From IMG/VR virus record IMGVR_UViG_3300037316_000054, positions 1 through 40,660 of that record: a DNA stretch of 40,660 nt, one strand, 5' to 3'. Source of the DNA: a virus. How positions within the stretch are numbered: the first letter of the stretch is position 1; the number at the start of each line of letters is the position of its first letter. The notes beneath the pieces were generated by a model. That model was given only the letters and a program-made list of their open reading frames with translations, was not told the DNA's origin and ran no database searches. Below are positions 9,484 through 17,338 of the stretch, piece after piece. Both the position numbers and the translations under genes were made by a program.

Positions 9484-9553
9484 TGTCGGGTAACACTGTT
9501 AGAGAAAGGAGCGAAGCGACTAAGTGACCCGACAACACTTAGCACGCTTCGCT
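9484..9553 (-). other. stem-loop with possible H-type pseudoknot after the tail tube gene
   Basis: Arms 9510-9526 and 9536-9553 pair over about 17 bp (AGCGAAGCG...CTAAGTG with CACTTAG...CGCTTCGCT), leaving a 9-nt loop. The loop holds TGTCGGGT, and the exact complement ACCCGACA lies 18 nt downstream on the minus strand (9491-9484). A smaller 6-bp hairpin (9555-9571) sits between it and the tail tube stop. There is no clear U-tract, so it may be an RNA-stability or attenuation element rather than a standard terminator. The 270-bp gap has no gene I can support. Confidence 0.6.
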
Positions 9554-9576
9554 GATCCCGTCAAGCGGGATTTTAG

Positions 9577-11697
9577 TTATACTGCGCTCAAAGAACTGAA
9601 TCGATCGATCTGAAGCATGCAGGCGGTATCCGGGTCGCGGAAACCGTTCCATGTCATCTTTTCGACGATATCTTGATCTATGCCGCCAGGACCTATTGGA
9701 TCGGTAAGCAACTTGATCGCTGGAACCGTGAAGACGTAGGAGTTCTTCTCGATATCAACGAAATTCCACTCAAGCGATACTGTATCGTGGTTGAGGAAGT
9801 TCGTCCAGAAGTCCAGGTCCTCGAAGTAAGCGTCGAGCAAGCCTGTCAAGGCGAAACGACCGGTACCAATACCGTGTGGGAACTTCGAAGAAACTGCCAT
9901 CTGGTTACGAAGAGTTGCGGCACCCTTGATCTGAATCTGCTGAATTGCAGTTGTGAGGGTAACACCGTTCTTCTTGATGGCGCCAACGTTGGTCGTTGCG
10001 TTCATGACTTCTGTAACTGTCGAAGCCAGCTGAACGTAAGGCGCAGCGCCGAGAATTGCCGTTGGTCCGCCAACAGTAGCCTTACCCTTGAAAGCCATTG
10101 TACCAGTGACGATAGCTCCCGAGTTGATGGTAAGATCGAACGTGTCAACGCGAAGACCATCAGCAGTCATGTACTGACCGATATCGTTGTACGCCGTCTC
10201 GATACTGAAACTCTGCGGAATGATATTGGCGATATTGCCAGGGTTACGAAGCATCGAACCCTTGACTGTGACACCGATCGTCGAATTGTTGTTCGTGCTC
10301 GGAGCTGGCGTGACATAGATTTCGTCGTTCGAAACCTGAGTAACCTTGAACACGCCGCGCTGAGAAGCGTCACCACCAGAGAAGTTCGTGACGGTGAAGT
10401 TTGCGTCCAAGCTGAAGTTGACGACGGTTGCGACAGCACCGGTGTCAGTCGTCTTGACGATCGTTGGTGCTACACCTGCCGCCTTGAGCGTCAGGATGGC
10501 AGCTGCGCCGCTTACGGTCACATTGAGCGCCGATGCGTTGATGGCGTTCTGGATCGCAGCCTTGAGGTTCTGTGCCGTCGCGGTAGCCGTGATGCCAGGA
10601 ACGAACTGATACGGAGTAGGAGCCGAGGCAACGCAGGTAAATGCGATGGTGTTGACGCCATCGAAGATGGTTTCAACGTCACCGGCAGTGGCGATACCGC
10701 TGAAGGTGATAGTGCCGGTCTCTTCGACATCGCTAGTTGCGACGATCGAACCGCCAGCCGAATTCAGGTCCTTGAGTGTAACAGTTGCGGTTGCGACCGA
10801 AGCGCTAACGTTCAGATGACCAAGCAGACGAGCTGCATTGACAGCTGCCGCGAAGTTGACTGCTGAATCAGCTGCAACGGCGCCGACTGCAAAATCGGTT
10901 CCGGCCGTAAGTTTGACTGTGCTTACACCATCAAAGACGGAGATCGCATCGCCAACTTCTGCAACCTTGTTGAACAGAACGGTGCCGGACTCGAAGCCAA
11001 GACCCTCGAAGAAAAGGTTCTGACCAACGGAAATCTGTCCAGCCGCAATCGCCGAAGCAAATGCGTTCGTAGTGTTGGAATCGAACGAAGAATGTCCGCC
11101 TGTACCGGAACGAATCGCGACATTCTTGAGGATCATGACATCGTTGGCGTCCATGACCTTCGTTGTGGAAGAGCCGGCTTCCACGACGAACGGAGTGCCA
11201 GTGACGGTGATCAGCGTATCAGAGCCGCTGAGGGACGTGCCGGAGATTGACCAGTAACCGTTATTGACAGGGTTGATGAAGCCATCGGTCTTGATGTAAC
11301 GATTGGCGGTCAGATAGGCGCGAACGTCTTGACCGAGAATCTTGATGGTGTTGTTGGCAGTGATCGATACAATGGCGCCAATCCAACGATCGAAAGTCAT
11401 TGGACGCGTCCAAGTGCCGAGCATGAATGCCTGCATGAAATCGTCGTAAGAGCCCGCCGACCACTCGAAGTTGACAGTACCGTCCGACATTGCATCGGTT
11501 TCGATAATGGATGAAACCATACGATCAGCACGAATTTCGCTACTGACTTTGGTTCCCTTCGTTACAGCGATCGAAGAGTTGGTTAGACGCATCTCACGGA
11601 CGTTACCGCCCGCCGGTATTACGCCCCAGGCGGAAACAGACTCAGGAATGTATCGAAGAGATACGCGGTTGGAGTCCGCAAAAAGCTTGACAGCCAT
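9577..11697 (-). CDS. major tail tube protein with inserted modules
   Basis: 706 aa. The N-terminal 120 residues (MAVKLFADSNRVSLRYIPES, GNVREMRLTNSSI, TKGTKVSSEIRADRM, MSDGTVNFEWSAGSYDDFMQ) and the C-terminal third (FSIETAYNDIGQYMTADGLR, GAIVTGTMAFKGKATVGG, ATLRNQMAVSSKFPHGIGTG, FLNHDTVSLEWNFVDIEKN) are typical of large siphophage tail tube proteins. Residues about 239-332 and 329-443 are extra beta-rich modules (FDGVNTIAF ... AQNLKAAIQNAIN ... FTVTNFSGGD) resembling those of the 497-aa head protein. These would be exposed on the tube surface. It has its own promoter 50-75 bp upstream, fitting the need for many copies. Confidence 0.9.
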   Translation of the reverse strand: MAVKLFADSNRVSLRYIPESVSAWGVIPAGGNVREMRLTNSSIAVTKGTKVSSEIRADRMVSSIIETDAMSDGTVNFEWSAGSYDDFMQAFMLGTWTRPMTFDRWIGAIVSITANNTIKILGQDVRAYLTANRYIKTDGFINPVNNGYWSISGTSLSGSDTLITVTGTPFVVEAGSSTTKVMDANDVMILKNVAIRSGTGGHSSFDSNTTNAFASAIAAGQISVGQNLFFEGLGFESGTVLFNKVAEVGDAISVFDGVSTVKLTAGTDFAVGAVAADSAVNFAAAVNAARLLGHLNVSASVATATVTLKDLNSAGGSIVATSDVEETGTITFSGIATAGDVETIFDGVNTIAFTCVASAPTPYQFVPGITATATAQNLKAAIQNAINASALNVTVSGAAAILTLKAAGVAPTIVKTTDTGAVATVVNFSLDANFTVTNFSGGDASQRGVFKVTQVSNDEIYVTPAPSTNNNSTIGVTVKGSMLRNPGNIANIIPQSFSIETAYNDIGQYMTADGLRVDTFDLTINSGAIVTGTMAFKGKATVGGPTAILGAAPYVQLASTVTEVMNATTNVGAIKKNGVTLTTAIQQIQIKGAATLRNQMAVSSKFPHGIGTGRFALTGLLDAYFEDLDFWTNFLNHDTVSLEWNFVDIEKNSYVFTVPAIKLLTDPIGPGGIDQDIVEKMTWNGFRDPDTACMLQIDRFSSLSAV

Positions 11698-11744
11698 GAT
11701 AAAAACCTTCGCTTGGGTTAGGTTAAACAGGATTCGGCATTTAG

Positions 11745-11793
11745 AGAATAGAGAGAAATACTCGATGTGTCAATGATTTTGGTGAACGGGTCA
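11745..11793 (-). promoter_or_regulatory. promoter of the tail tube gene with TGACCCG upstream box
   Basis: Minus strand: TTGACA (11773-11768), 17-bp spacer, TATTCT (11750-11745). Thirteen bases upstream of the -35 is TGACCCG (11793-11787), a box shared with the promoters near 19250, 19630 and 24125. Strong sigma70-like hexamers; the box probably binds a phage or host activator. Confidence 0.82.
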
Positions 11794-11799
11794 GAATTA

Positions 11800-12234
11800 T
11801 TATTGTCCTGGAAGAGCAGGTGCTTCGTCACGGTAAAAACTAATGCTTACAGAATTTCTTGCCCAGCCTTCCAACTGACCCAAATATTTGTCATCTGCGG
11901 TTCTACAAATGACACGAGCGCCATCGGGTAGCATGAACGATTTACGCTCAAAGACTTTGCCAACGAAATCAACTAGCCGATTCAATAACGTAGAGGTTGT
12001 ATCTTCCGAGACCAAGCAATCAATCTGGATTACCCCAGGATGACGAACAACCGCGCTCTCCTTAAGTTCTGTCTGCTTAGATGACCCGGCAAGGATGTGA
12101 AGAGAAACGTAAGCATCGTGAGGTTGATTAAAACGAACGTTCTCGAACTGTATTGGTACATTAAGGTCGCCAGCACCAGATAAAGCAAAAAGAAGCATTC
12201 CTCCGATTGTTTGTTCTAACGTAGTTTTTGACAT
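11800..12234 (-). CDS. tail terminator / completion protein, DUF4128-like
   Basis: 144 aa. Order and pattern (MSKTTLEQTIGGMLLFALSG, PIQFENVRFNQPHDAYVSLH, HPGVIQIDCLVSEDTTST, FERKSFMLPDGARVIC, SVSISFYRDEA) resemble DUF4128 proteins, thought to be the tail terminators of siphophages. They cap the tube and join it to the head. Its ATG overlaps the upstream stop. Family call is moderate. Confidence 0.72.
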   Translation of the reverse strand: MSKTTLEQTIGGMLLFALSGAGDLNVPIQFENVRFNQPHDAYVSLHILAGSSKQTELKESAVVRHPGVIQIDCLVSEDTTSTLLNRLVDFVGKVFERKSFMLPDGARVICRTADDKYLGQLEGWARNSVSISFYRDEAPALPGQ

Positions 12235-12725
12235 TAAAGAAGCCCTATCATTGCCTGCACTTCAGATTCCGTTATGCGGATCATACCGCCTGGACTGCGC
12301 GAGCGCTTGCTTGTTGGAAGTTCACCGTATTCTAACATCTCTGTGCGAGGATTATCGTTCGATAGAACGTATTCATGAAATGGATCGGCTGGATTCACTA
12401 AATTACTTACCTCGGCGTCAACTGCGGCAGTTGCTTGAGCGCGCATTGGCTCTGAACCGAGTGCAGCTCCTCCGGTATGACCAAAAGTAGCAATCTGTTC
12501 TTTCGAATATTTTTGCTCAGCCGCAGCACCCTCACCACCACCAACACCGTCCGAAGACCAGTGCCATGCGCTTATAGATTCGCCGGACCAAACAGGATGT
12601 CGACTCAAGACACCTTTATGTACCTGATTGACAACTTGTCTCACCTTTACGGAAAAGGTTGCGATAAATTCAACCTGTGCAGCTGTGAGCGCAGCAATTG
12701 CTGCTTCTATGCCTAAGACCGGCAT
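12234..12725 (-). CDS. neck / tail completion protein (HK97 gp10-like position)
   Basis: 163 aa. It has the composition of gp10-like neck proteins: an N-terminal helix (IATFSVKVRQVVNQVHKGVL), a HPVWSGESISAWHWSSDG segment, and a C-terminal YGELPTSKRSRSPGGMIRIT segment in the usual place of the family's final Gly-Met turn. Lies between the head-closure and tail-terminator genes, with TAATG-type overlaps on both sides. Likely part of the head-tail joining ring. Assignment rests mostly on synteny. Confidence 0.65.
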   Translation of the reverse strand: MPVLGIEAAIAALTAAQVEFIATFSVKVRQVVNQVHKGVLSRHPVWSGESISAWHWSSDGVGGGEGAAAEQKYSKEQIATFGHTGGAALGSEPMRAQATAAVDAEVSNLVNPADPFHEYVLSNDNPRTEMLEYGELPTSKRSRSPGGMIRITESEVQAMIGLL

Positions 12726-13087
12726 TATTTTTCTCTTACGTGCAAGATATTCAGCAAACCATCTGGCGCCGAAAGATTTCTCATTAAGTTCCAGCTCTGT
12801 CCATTAAAATCCAATGTGTCCGTCAAAACTGGAACCAAACCTAGAACATCTCCCGGAAAAATGACCTTGCAATCATTGTACTTGACAACATCGTTATCGA
12901 TCTCTTTCAAGTCAAAAGCAACTATTGCTGCTTTTGGAATTATTATTGAACCATCCGAACCGCTGTAGGTCCCGGTGGTAGGATTATAGGTTGTTGACTT
13001 GGTATGATAAGTAACAACGGTAGTAAGATCGCCAATAATGCCAAAAGCCGATGTAATTGCTCTTGAAAGAGTGTTGCGCAAACCCAT
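12725..13087 (-). CDS. head closure protein
   Basis: 120 aa. The start MGLRNTLSRAITSAFGIIGD, then VVTYHTKSTTYNPTTGTYSG and a late FPGDVLGLVPVLTDTLDFNG match the pattern of siphophage head-closure (Hc1) proteins: a beta barrel with a Tyr-x-Pro-x-x-Gly hairpin. It would seal the portal-adaptor complex after DNA packaging. Sits 2 bp after the adaptor gene. Confidence 0.68.
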   Translation of the reverse strand: MGLRNTLSRAITSAFGIIGDLTTVVTYHTKSTTYNPTTGTYSGSDGSIIIPKAAIVAFDLKEIDNDVVKYNDCKVIFPGDVLGLVPVLTDTLDFNGQSWNLMRNLSAPDGLLNILHVREK

Positions 13088-13089
13088 GA

Positions 13090-13611
13090 TTATGCCGCAC
13101 GAATTCTGCCGAAGCTACCAGTTCCGCCACGAAGGAAGCCAAGACCTTCGATAAGAAAGCGGAGAGCCATCGGAATTTGAGGAAGACGATACGTTGCTTC
13201 GAACCCGAGTTCGATCACGTCAACTTTCAAACGGATAAGTCCATCGGTCGTGCGCTCGACGGTGCGATCCTCAATCATGAGGAACCGAGCCAGTTCAGCG
13301 GTCGCCTGGACGAGCTGAAGCGGAATGGTGTTATTCCCTATCGGGTTGCCATCAGCATCGTTCACGCCCGTTCTAGGCCAGCGCAAAGGGCTAGTGGCGA
13401 GCGTTTTCGATCCATTCCAAAATGCGTGCTGATCTAGGTAGCGTGTGCTCCATACGACAAGCGCAGCCTGATCGTCTGGCGACAAAGCAGCCCACACTGG
13501 ATTGACAATGATGTTGGCGGAAATATAGGCATCAGCGTCAGCCACTGATATGTAGCTATTCGCCGTTGGATCAAGTCCACTGCCTGTTTCAACTACTACA
13601 GTTACGCTCAA
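13090..13611 (-). CDS. head-tail adaptor (DnaT_2-like connector)
   Basis: 173 aa. GLDPTANSYISVADADAYIS, PDDQAALVVWSTRYLDQHAF and PLRWPRTGVNDADGNPIGNN are typical of phage proteins annotated as putative DnaT-like ssDNA binding, now regarded as head-tail adaptors under the portal. It overlaps the end of phoH by 23 bp. Confidence 0.82.
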   Translation of the reverse strand: MSVTVVVETGSGLDPTANSYISVADADAYISANIIVNPVWAALSPDDQAALVVWSTRYLDQHAFWNGSKTLATSPLRWPRTGVNDADGNPIGNNTIPLQLVQATAELARFLMIEDRTVERTTDGLIRLKVDVIELGFEATYRLPQIPMALRFLIEGLGFLRGGTGSFGRIRAA

Positions 13612-14305
13612 AGGCTTTCACCCATTCTTTTGCTGTCTTAGATCGAACAACGTCTTCGGAAGTGAATTCGATGATATCGGCGTCGATATCGTACTTCTCA
13701 ATCATGTCGATGACAGTTGTCAGACCAGGATTATCGATATCGCACTGATCCATATCACCGCAAACGATAAGCTTGGAATTCTCACCAATTCGAGTGAGAA
13801 ACGTGCGAAGGTCCAACAAAGTACAGTTCTGAGCTTCGTCCAAGATCACGATTGCGTCATCGAAGGTCCGACCGCGAATGTGTTCGAAAGCAACAATTTC
13901 AATGCGACCTTGATGCTTAAGCTGATCGATCGTCGACACTTGAGCCTCAGCTGCAAACGCATCCCAAATTGGGCGCATCCACGGCTCTAGCTTGTCGTTC
14001 GCATCGCCGGGTAGGAAACCAAGTTTGTGATGAAGTTGAGAAACTGTTGGTCTCGCAACTATAACACGGTAGAAGGCGTTATCCAGCACCTTGCGGATCG
14101 CAAAGCGCCCGGCTACGTAAGTCTTACCAGTTCCAGCGCCGCCTACTGCGAAAATTTGATCAGCTTCATTCAGACTGTCCAGGTAATCTTTCTGATTTTC
14201 AGTCTTAGGAATCAGGGTGCTTTGCTGCTTCACTCTAGCTCTTTTCACAGCCTTGCGCGAGGCTCGACGTTGAGCCTTCTCAGAGACAAGATCGGGTGCA
14301 GTCAT
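13589..14305 (-). CDS. phoH: PhoH-like P-loop ATPase
   Basis: 238 aa. After a basic N-terminus (RRASRKAVKRARVKQQ) it has Walker A GGAGTGKTYVAG (about 54-65), VIVARPTVSQ, a Walker B DDAIVILDEAQN, LRTFLTRIGENSKLIVCGD and a C-terminal EFTSEDVVRSK. All are PhoH family landmarks. PhoH proteins are common in phages and have been linked to RNA processing; their role here, amid head-connector genes, is unknown. Ends inside the adaptor gene and starts 1 bp after the 90-aa gene. Confidence 0.93.
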   Translation of the reverse strand: MTAPDLVSEKAQRRASRKAVKRARVKQQSTLIPKTENQKDYLDSLNEADQIFAVGGAGTGKTYVAGRFAIRKVLDNAFYRVIVARPTVSQLHHKLGFLPGDANDKLEPWMRPIWDAFAAEAQVSTIDQLKHQGRIEIVAFEHIRGRTFDDAIVILDEAQNCTLLDLRTFLTRIGENSKLIVCGDMDQCDIDNPGLTTVIDMIEKYDIDADIIEFTSEDVVRSKTAKEWVKAFERNCSS

Positions 14306-14306
14306 G

Positions 14307-14579
14307 TTAGACAGCCTTGTCGGCTACCTTTGGCTTCACGAGTGTTGTTTCTGCCGGAGCCTTCGGCGGCAGGAACGTTGTGGTTTTGCCCGGAACGGTG
14401 TCATGAAGCTTCTTCAGCTCAGCCTCTGGCTTCATATGCGTCGCCAAAGGTGATTCTGGCTTGAACAGAGGAGCTGGCTTGGCGGAGAAAGTCCAGCCAT
14501 CTTGCAAAGTAAGCTTCTTTGCGAGTTCTGGCGTGACTTCGAACATATCACCCTTTGGATCAAAAACTTTCATCAACAT
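14307..14579 (-). CDS. hypothetical protein, 90 aa, Lys/Pro-rich tail
   Basis: Begins MLMKVFDPKGDMFEVTPELA; the N-terminal half looks like a small folded domain and the C-terminal half is Lys/Pro/Thr-rich and probably disordered. It lies directly before phoH, 1 bp away, and downstream of the capsid-block terminator. It resembles in layout short proteins found after capsid genes in other phages. No family recognised. Confidence 0.65.
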   Translation of the reverse strand: MLMKVFDPKGDMFEVTPELAKKLTLQDGWTFSAKPAPLFKPESPLATHMKPEAELKKLHDTVPGKTTTFLPPKAPAETTLVKPKVADKAV

Positions 14580-14703
14580 GGTATCACCACTACGTGAGAG
14601 GAAAAGAAGGGGCTTGCTTTCAGTATTTTGTTATCGTTAGCCCCAATATTGTGATAATAGCGTAAGCGTAAATAAAGTCCAGCAAATTTATCGAACAGGT
14701 CAA

Positions 14704-14732
14704 CAAAAAACCCGGCAAGTTACCTCGCCGGG
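14704..14732 (-). terminator. rho-independent terminator after the capsid block
   Basis: Minus strand: CCCGGC stem (14732-14727), loop of about 10 nt, GCCGGG (14716-14711), then TTTTTT (14710-14705). Lies 28 bp after the stop of the 149-aa gene, so it should separate the abundant capsid transcripts from phoH and the connectors, probably with read-through. The gap 14580-14759 holds no supported gene. Confidence 0.85.
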
Positions 14733-14759
14733 CTGAATATATCATTCGTGCTGAAACCG

Positions 14760-15209
14760 TTATCCCAGGTTGTCGACCAACTTGGAGAGTTCGAGAGCCA
14801 GGGTCATCTGTGCCTTGCGACCGTCGAGCTTCGTCGAATAGTGGTCCTCAGCGTACTTCAGAATGTCGTCCTTGGACATATTGGAAGCATCGAATGTTGG
14901 AGCGTCCGAGCCGCCGGAAAAGTCCGGAACTTCTGCGTCCGCTTGACTGTTGTCGTCGCCTTCGTCACCTTCAGCATCATCGACCGGAGCCGCAGCTGAC
15001 TTGACAACTACTGTCGTTGTGCCATCGCCTTGATCGTCTGACTCTGGCGCGGCCTCCATTGCCGGCTTGTCGCGATAGACGACAACTGGTGGACTACGTG
15101 TCCACTTCAGATGCTGAACCATGTCACGCGCGTTGAGGAGCGGCATGACATGCTCTTTGCCTGTAAGGTCATAGACCTTTTCGTGCGTTGCTGGAATCTT
15201 CTTTGCCAT
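14760..15209 (-). CDS. hypothetical head-region protein with acidic linker and HeH/LEM-like C-terminus
   Basis: 149 aa. N-terminal basic domain (KIPATHEKVYDLTGKEHVMP), a strongly acidic linker (residues about 75-105, DDAEGDEGDDN) and a C-terminal SKDDILKYAEDHYSTKLDGR segment that looks like the short helix-extension-helix fold found in phage head and termination proteins. Follows the head proteins with good spacing and precedes the terminator. Possibly a minor head component; function not established. Confidence 0.65.
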   Translation of the reverse strand: MAKKIPATHEKVYDLTGKEHVMPLLNARDMVQHLKWTRSPPVVVYRDKPAMEAAPESDDQGDGTTTVVVKSAAAPVDDAEGDEGDDNSQADAEVPDFSGGSDAPTFDASNMSKDDILKYAEDHYSTKLDGRKAQMTLALELSKLVDNLG

Positions 15210-15239
15210 TTTCGTTTTCCTTGTGTTGTCGGGTTAGGT

Positions 15240-16733
15240 TTAGTGTCCGGAGACCGGAGCTGCGTAAGCCCAAAAGGCTAGGCCGGCAGTCTGTGCAGCA
15301 ACAGCCGTAACTGTTGCGACGTTACCAGAGTCAGTGTGCTCTGTGATCGATCCGTTCGTGGAGCCGAGCGCACCGTTGCGATTGACAAAGCCAACCTCAG
15401 TTGCATTCAGTTCGAAAGCCAACCACGCGTTCTTCGTTGGGTCACTGATAAGTCGATCTCCCCAAACGTGAGAAGGGTTGTTGACCGCCAGGACAAGATT
15501 GGACGCTGTGTCAGATGCACTTACACCGGTTGCAACACCAGCTACGCCGCCGGTGAAGTCAGTGACGGTGAGATAGGTGTTCGCGTCTACTTGCTTGGTG
15601 ATTGTCGCACCAGCTGCATGTAGAACGTTGAAACCGACGTTGTTCGCGAGATTGGTGATCGTAAGCGTAGCGCCGGCACCGGAGACGCCAACCGAAAGAT
15701 TGCCAAGGGCAACTTCGTTGAGAATGACCGCCTTCAGGTTCTGTGCGGAATCAGTTTGCGATGCGCCAACTCCTACCGAGTACGGAAGATAGAACAGCGG
15801 CGTGCTGGCATAGACAAACTGGACCGCCGGATGAATACCGTCATTGATCGTGAGTTCATCACCAGGAGACATGGCGCCAGTAGCAAATACAAGCGTAGCC
15901 GCGTCATTGGTTCCGAACAGAATGTCTGTTACCATAGCCGCCATCGCCACGCGAGTCATTGCTGCGCCGACGTTGGTTGTTACCGTTAGCGAATCTGAAC
16001 CCGAGTGGAGAGAGTAGATCGACACGACGTTGGCGAGAGCAACAGCCTTCACACCGACGAGCGCGCCAGGAGTGCCGTTGACAAATGCTGCAAAGTTCGC
16101 AGCTGCGGTCGGACCATCGGTTCCAAGTGGAACCTGCGTGCCCGGCGTAGTGCCGAAAGTGAACGCAACCGAATGTGCGGCTGAGTCAACAATCGTAACC
16201 ACGTCGTTTTGGATTGGAGCACCAGAGAAAGTGACTGTACCGACATCATGCGTGGTGTCGGTCAGGTAGATTTCGTCGCCGGCAGCTGCTGCGCCAATGA
16301 AGGTATCATAGGCGACCGGATAACCGCCAGCCATGGTGACGTAAAGGCCGAAGAATTCATCGGTTGTCGCTGCGTACTGTTGAATCTGTTCGCGCGAAAC
16401 TACAACGCGAGCAACTTCCGACTGTCCATTGGCGGGAGCAGGAAATGATTCAGTTAGGATGGTGTGCGGAGAAATGGAGAGATCAGCTTGAGCGGCACTG
16501 ACTACGGCAATGGTGTAAACCTCGCCATAGTGTCCCGGCAGCACGCCGAGATTGAACCAGATGCTGAATTCCTGAAGTGTGGCAACATCGCCCGGCACAT
16601 TCCAGTATGCGTCAAGATCGTCTATCGGCAAAGAGCTGGAATAGAAAGCGGTAGCGATATTGGCTTGCCCGACAGCATACAACGCTGATGCTGCATCAGG
16701 TGTAAACTTGGAGCGCGATGCGTTTGCAGTCAT
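15240..16733 (-). CDS. head or decoration protein, paralog of the next gene with two inserted modules
   Basis: 497 aa from ATG at 16733 (GGAAG 9 bp upstream; a TTG five codons earlier is less likely). The first ~145 residues (MTANASRSKF, DAYWNVPGD, EFSIWFNLGVLPGH, EFFGLYVTMAGG) and the last 15 (LAFWAYAAPVSGH) match both ends of the 155-aa protein encoded upstream. In between are two beta-rich modules (about 166-262 and 278-395) of the kind in the tail tube: FSGAPIQNDVVTIVD, AQNLKAVILNEVALGN, LTVTDFTGG. Location beside the major capsid gene suggests a head decoration protein or head fibre base. Exact function not known. Confidence 0.72.
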   Translation of the reverse strand: MTANASRSKFTPDAASALYAVGQANIATAFYSSSLPIDDLDAYWNVPGDVATLQEFSIWFNLGVLPGHYGEVYTIAVVSAAQADLSISPHTILTESFPAPANGQSEVARVVVSREQIQQYAATTDEFFGLYVTMAGGYPVAYDTFIGAAAAGDEIYLTDTTHDVGTVTFSGAPIQNDVVTIVDSAAHSVAFTFGTTPGTQVPLGTDGPTAAANFAAFVNGTPGALVGVKAVALANVVSIYSLHSGSDSLTVTTNVGAAMTRVAMAAMVTDILFGTNDAATLVFATGAMSPGDELTINDGIHPAVQFVYASTPLFYLPYSVGVGASQTDSAQNLKAVILNEVALGNLSVGVSGAGATLTITNLANNVGFNVLHAAGATITKQVDANTYLTVTDFTGGVAGVATGVSASDTASNLVLAVNNPSHVWGDRLISDPTKNAWLAFELNATEVGFVNRNGALGSTNGSITEHTDSGNVATVTAVAAQTAGLAFWAYAAPVSGH

Positions 16734-16778
16734 GGTGAGCACTTCCAAAAAAGCGAGGAAAAGGGTGTAAACCCAACA

Positions 16779-16800
16779 ACGGACGCTGTTAGGCGTCCGT
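16779..16800 (-). other. hairpin between the two paralogous head genes
   Basis: ACGGACGC / GCGTCCGT, 8-bp perfect stem with a 6-nt loop, followed on the minus strand by TTGTTGGGTTT. Could reduce transcription or stabilise the upstream mRNA end, so that the 155-aa protein is made in larger amounts than the 497-aa one. Confidence 0.5.
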
Positions 16801-16822
16801 CGTGTTTGATTAGGCGCCGGTA

Positions 16823-17290
16823 TTAGCCGAGACGACCGCCGCTGTCGGGGAACGGTGCAGCGAAAGCGTAGAACAGGAACGACTTCGTTCCGGAGCCACC
16901 GATCGTGACATACACGTCCATGAATGCGGGATCAGCTTCACCGACTTCCGCAAGCAGTTCGCGTGCGATCGGGATGTAGTAGATACCCGGAGCTGTGATT
17001 GCCGGCATCGTGAAGACGGTGCTGGCGTTGTCCATTGCAACTTCTTCGTCGGTACGGACTGTAACGACGTAGGATTGCGAGGAGTCGTGGAGCGATGCGC
17101 CGACGACGAGAACAATCATGAACTCTTGATTGATCGCGTATTCGCCAGGACCGTTCCAGTAAGCCTTCAGCTTCTGAAGGTTGAGCTGAGCGACGGAAGC
17201 GCCAGACGCTGTAAGAGCTGCCTGACCACTGTCCTGAAGAATCAGGGCACTGTCAAGAGCAAAGCGGACGCGAGATGCATTGGCAGTCAT
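16823..17290 (-). CDS. head or decoration protein, 155 aa, short form of the paralog pair
   Basis: Starts MTANASRVRFALDSA, contains LKAYWNGPGEYAINQEFMIV, AGIYYIPI-like (GIYYIPIARELLAEVG) and ends SFLFYAFAAPFPDSG. It aligns end to end with the outer parts of the 497-aa protein, so it is the uninserted version of the same fold. Placed directly after the major capsid gene, where decoration proteins usually lie. Family name not recognised. Confidence 0.7.
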   Translation of the reverse strand: MTANASRVRFALDSALILQDSGQAALTASGASVAQLNLQKLKAYWNGPGEYAINQEFMIVLVVGASLHDSSQSYVVTVRTDEEVAMDNASTVFTMPAITAPGIYYIPIARELLAEVGEADPAFMDVYVTIGGSGTKSFLFYAFAAPFPDSGGRLG

Positions 17291-17318
17291 GTTTTTGTTT
17301 CCTCTTAAAGAGTTGTTG

Positions 17319-17335
17319 TTACGGCAGAACCGTAA
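17319..17335 (-). other. short hairpin just after the capsid stop
   Basis: TTACGG / CCGTAA with a 5-nt loop, 4 bp after the major capsid stop codon. Without a U-tract it is at most a weak attenuator or mRNA end protector. Confidence 0.3.
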
Positions 17336-17338
17336 ACG

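Noticed and set aside
9673-10866. Long plus-strand ORF (397 aa) opposite the tail tube gene
   Set aside because: It mirrors the tail tube frame, has no ribosome site, is Arg/Cys/Asp-rich with no fold-like pattern, and runs against all neighbours; a coding shadow.
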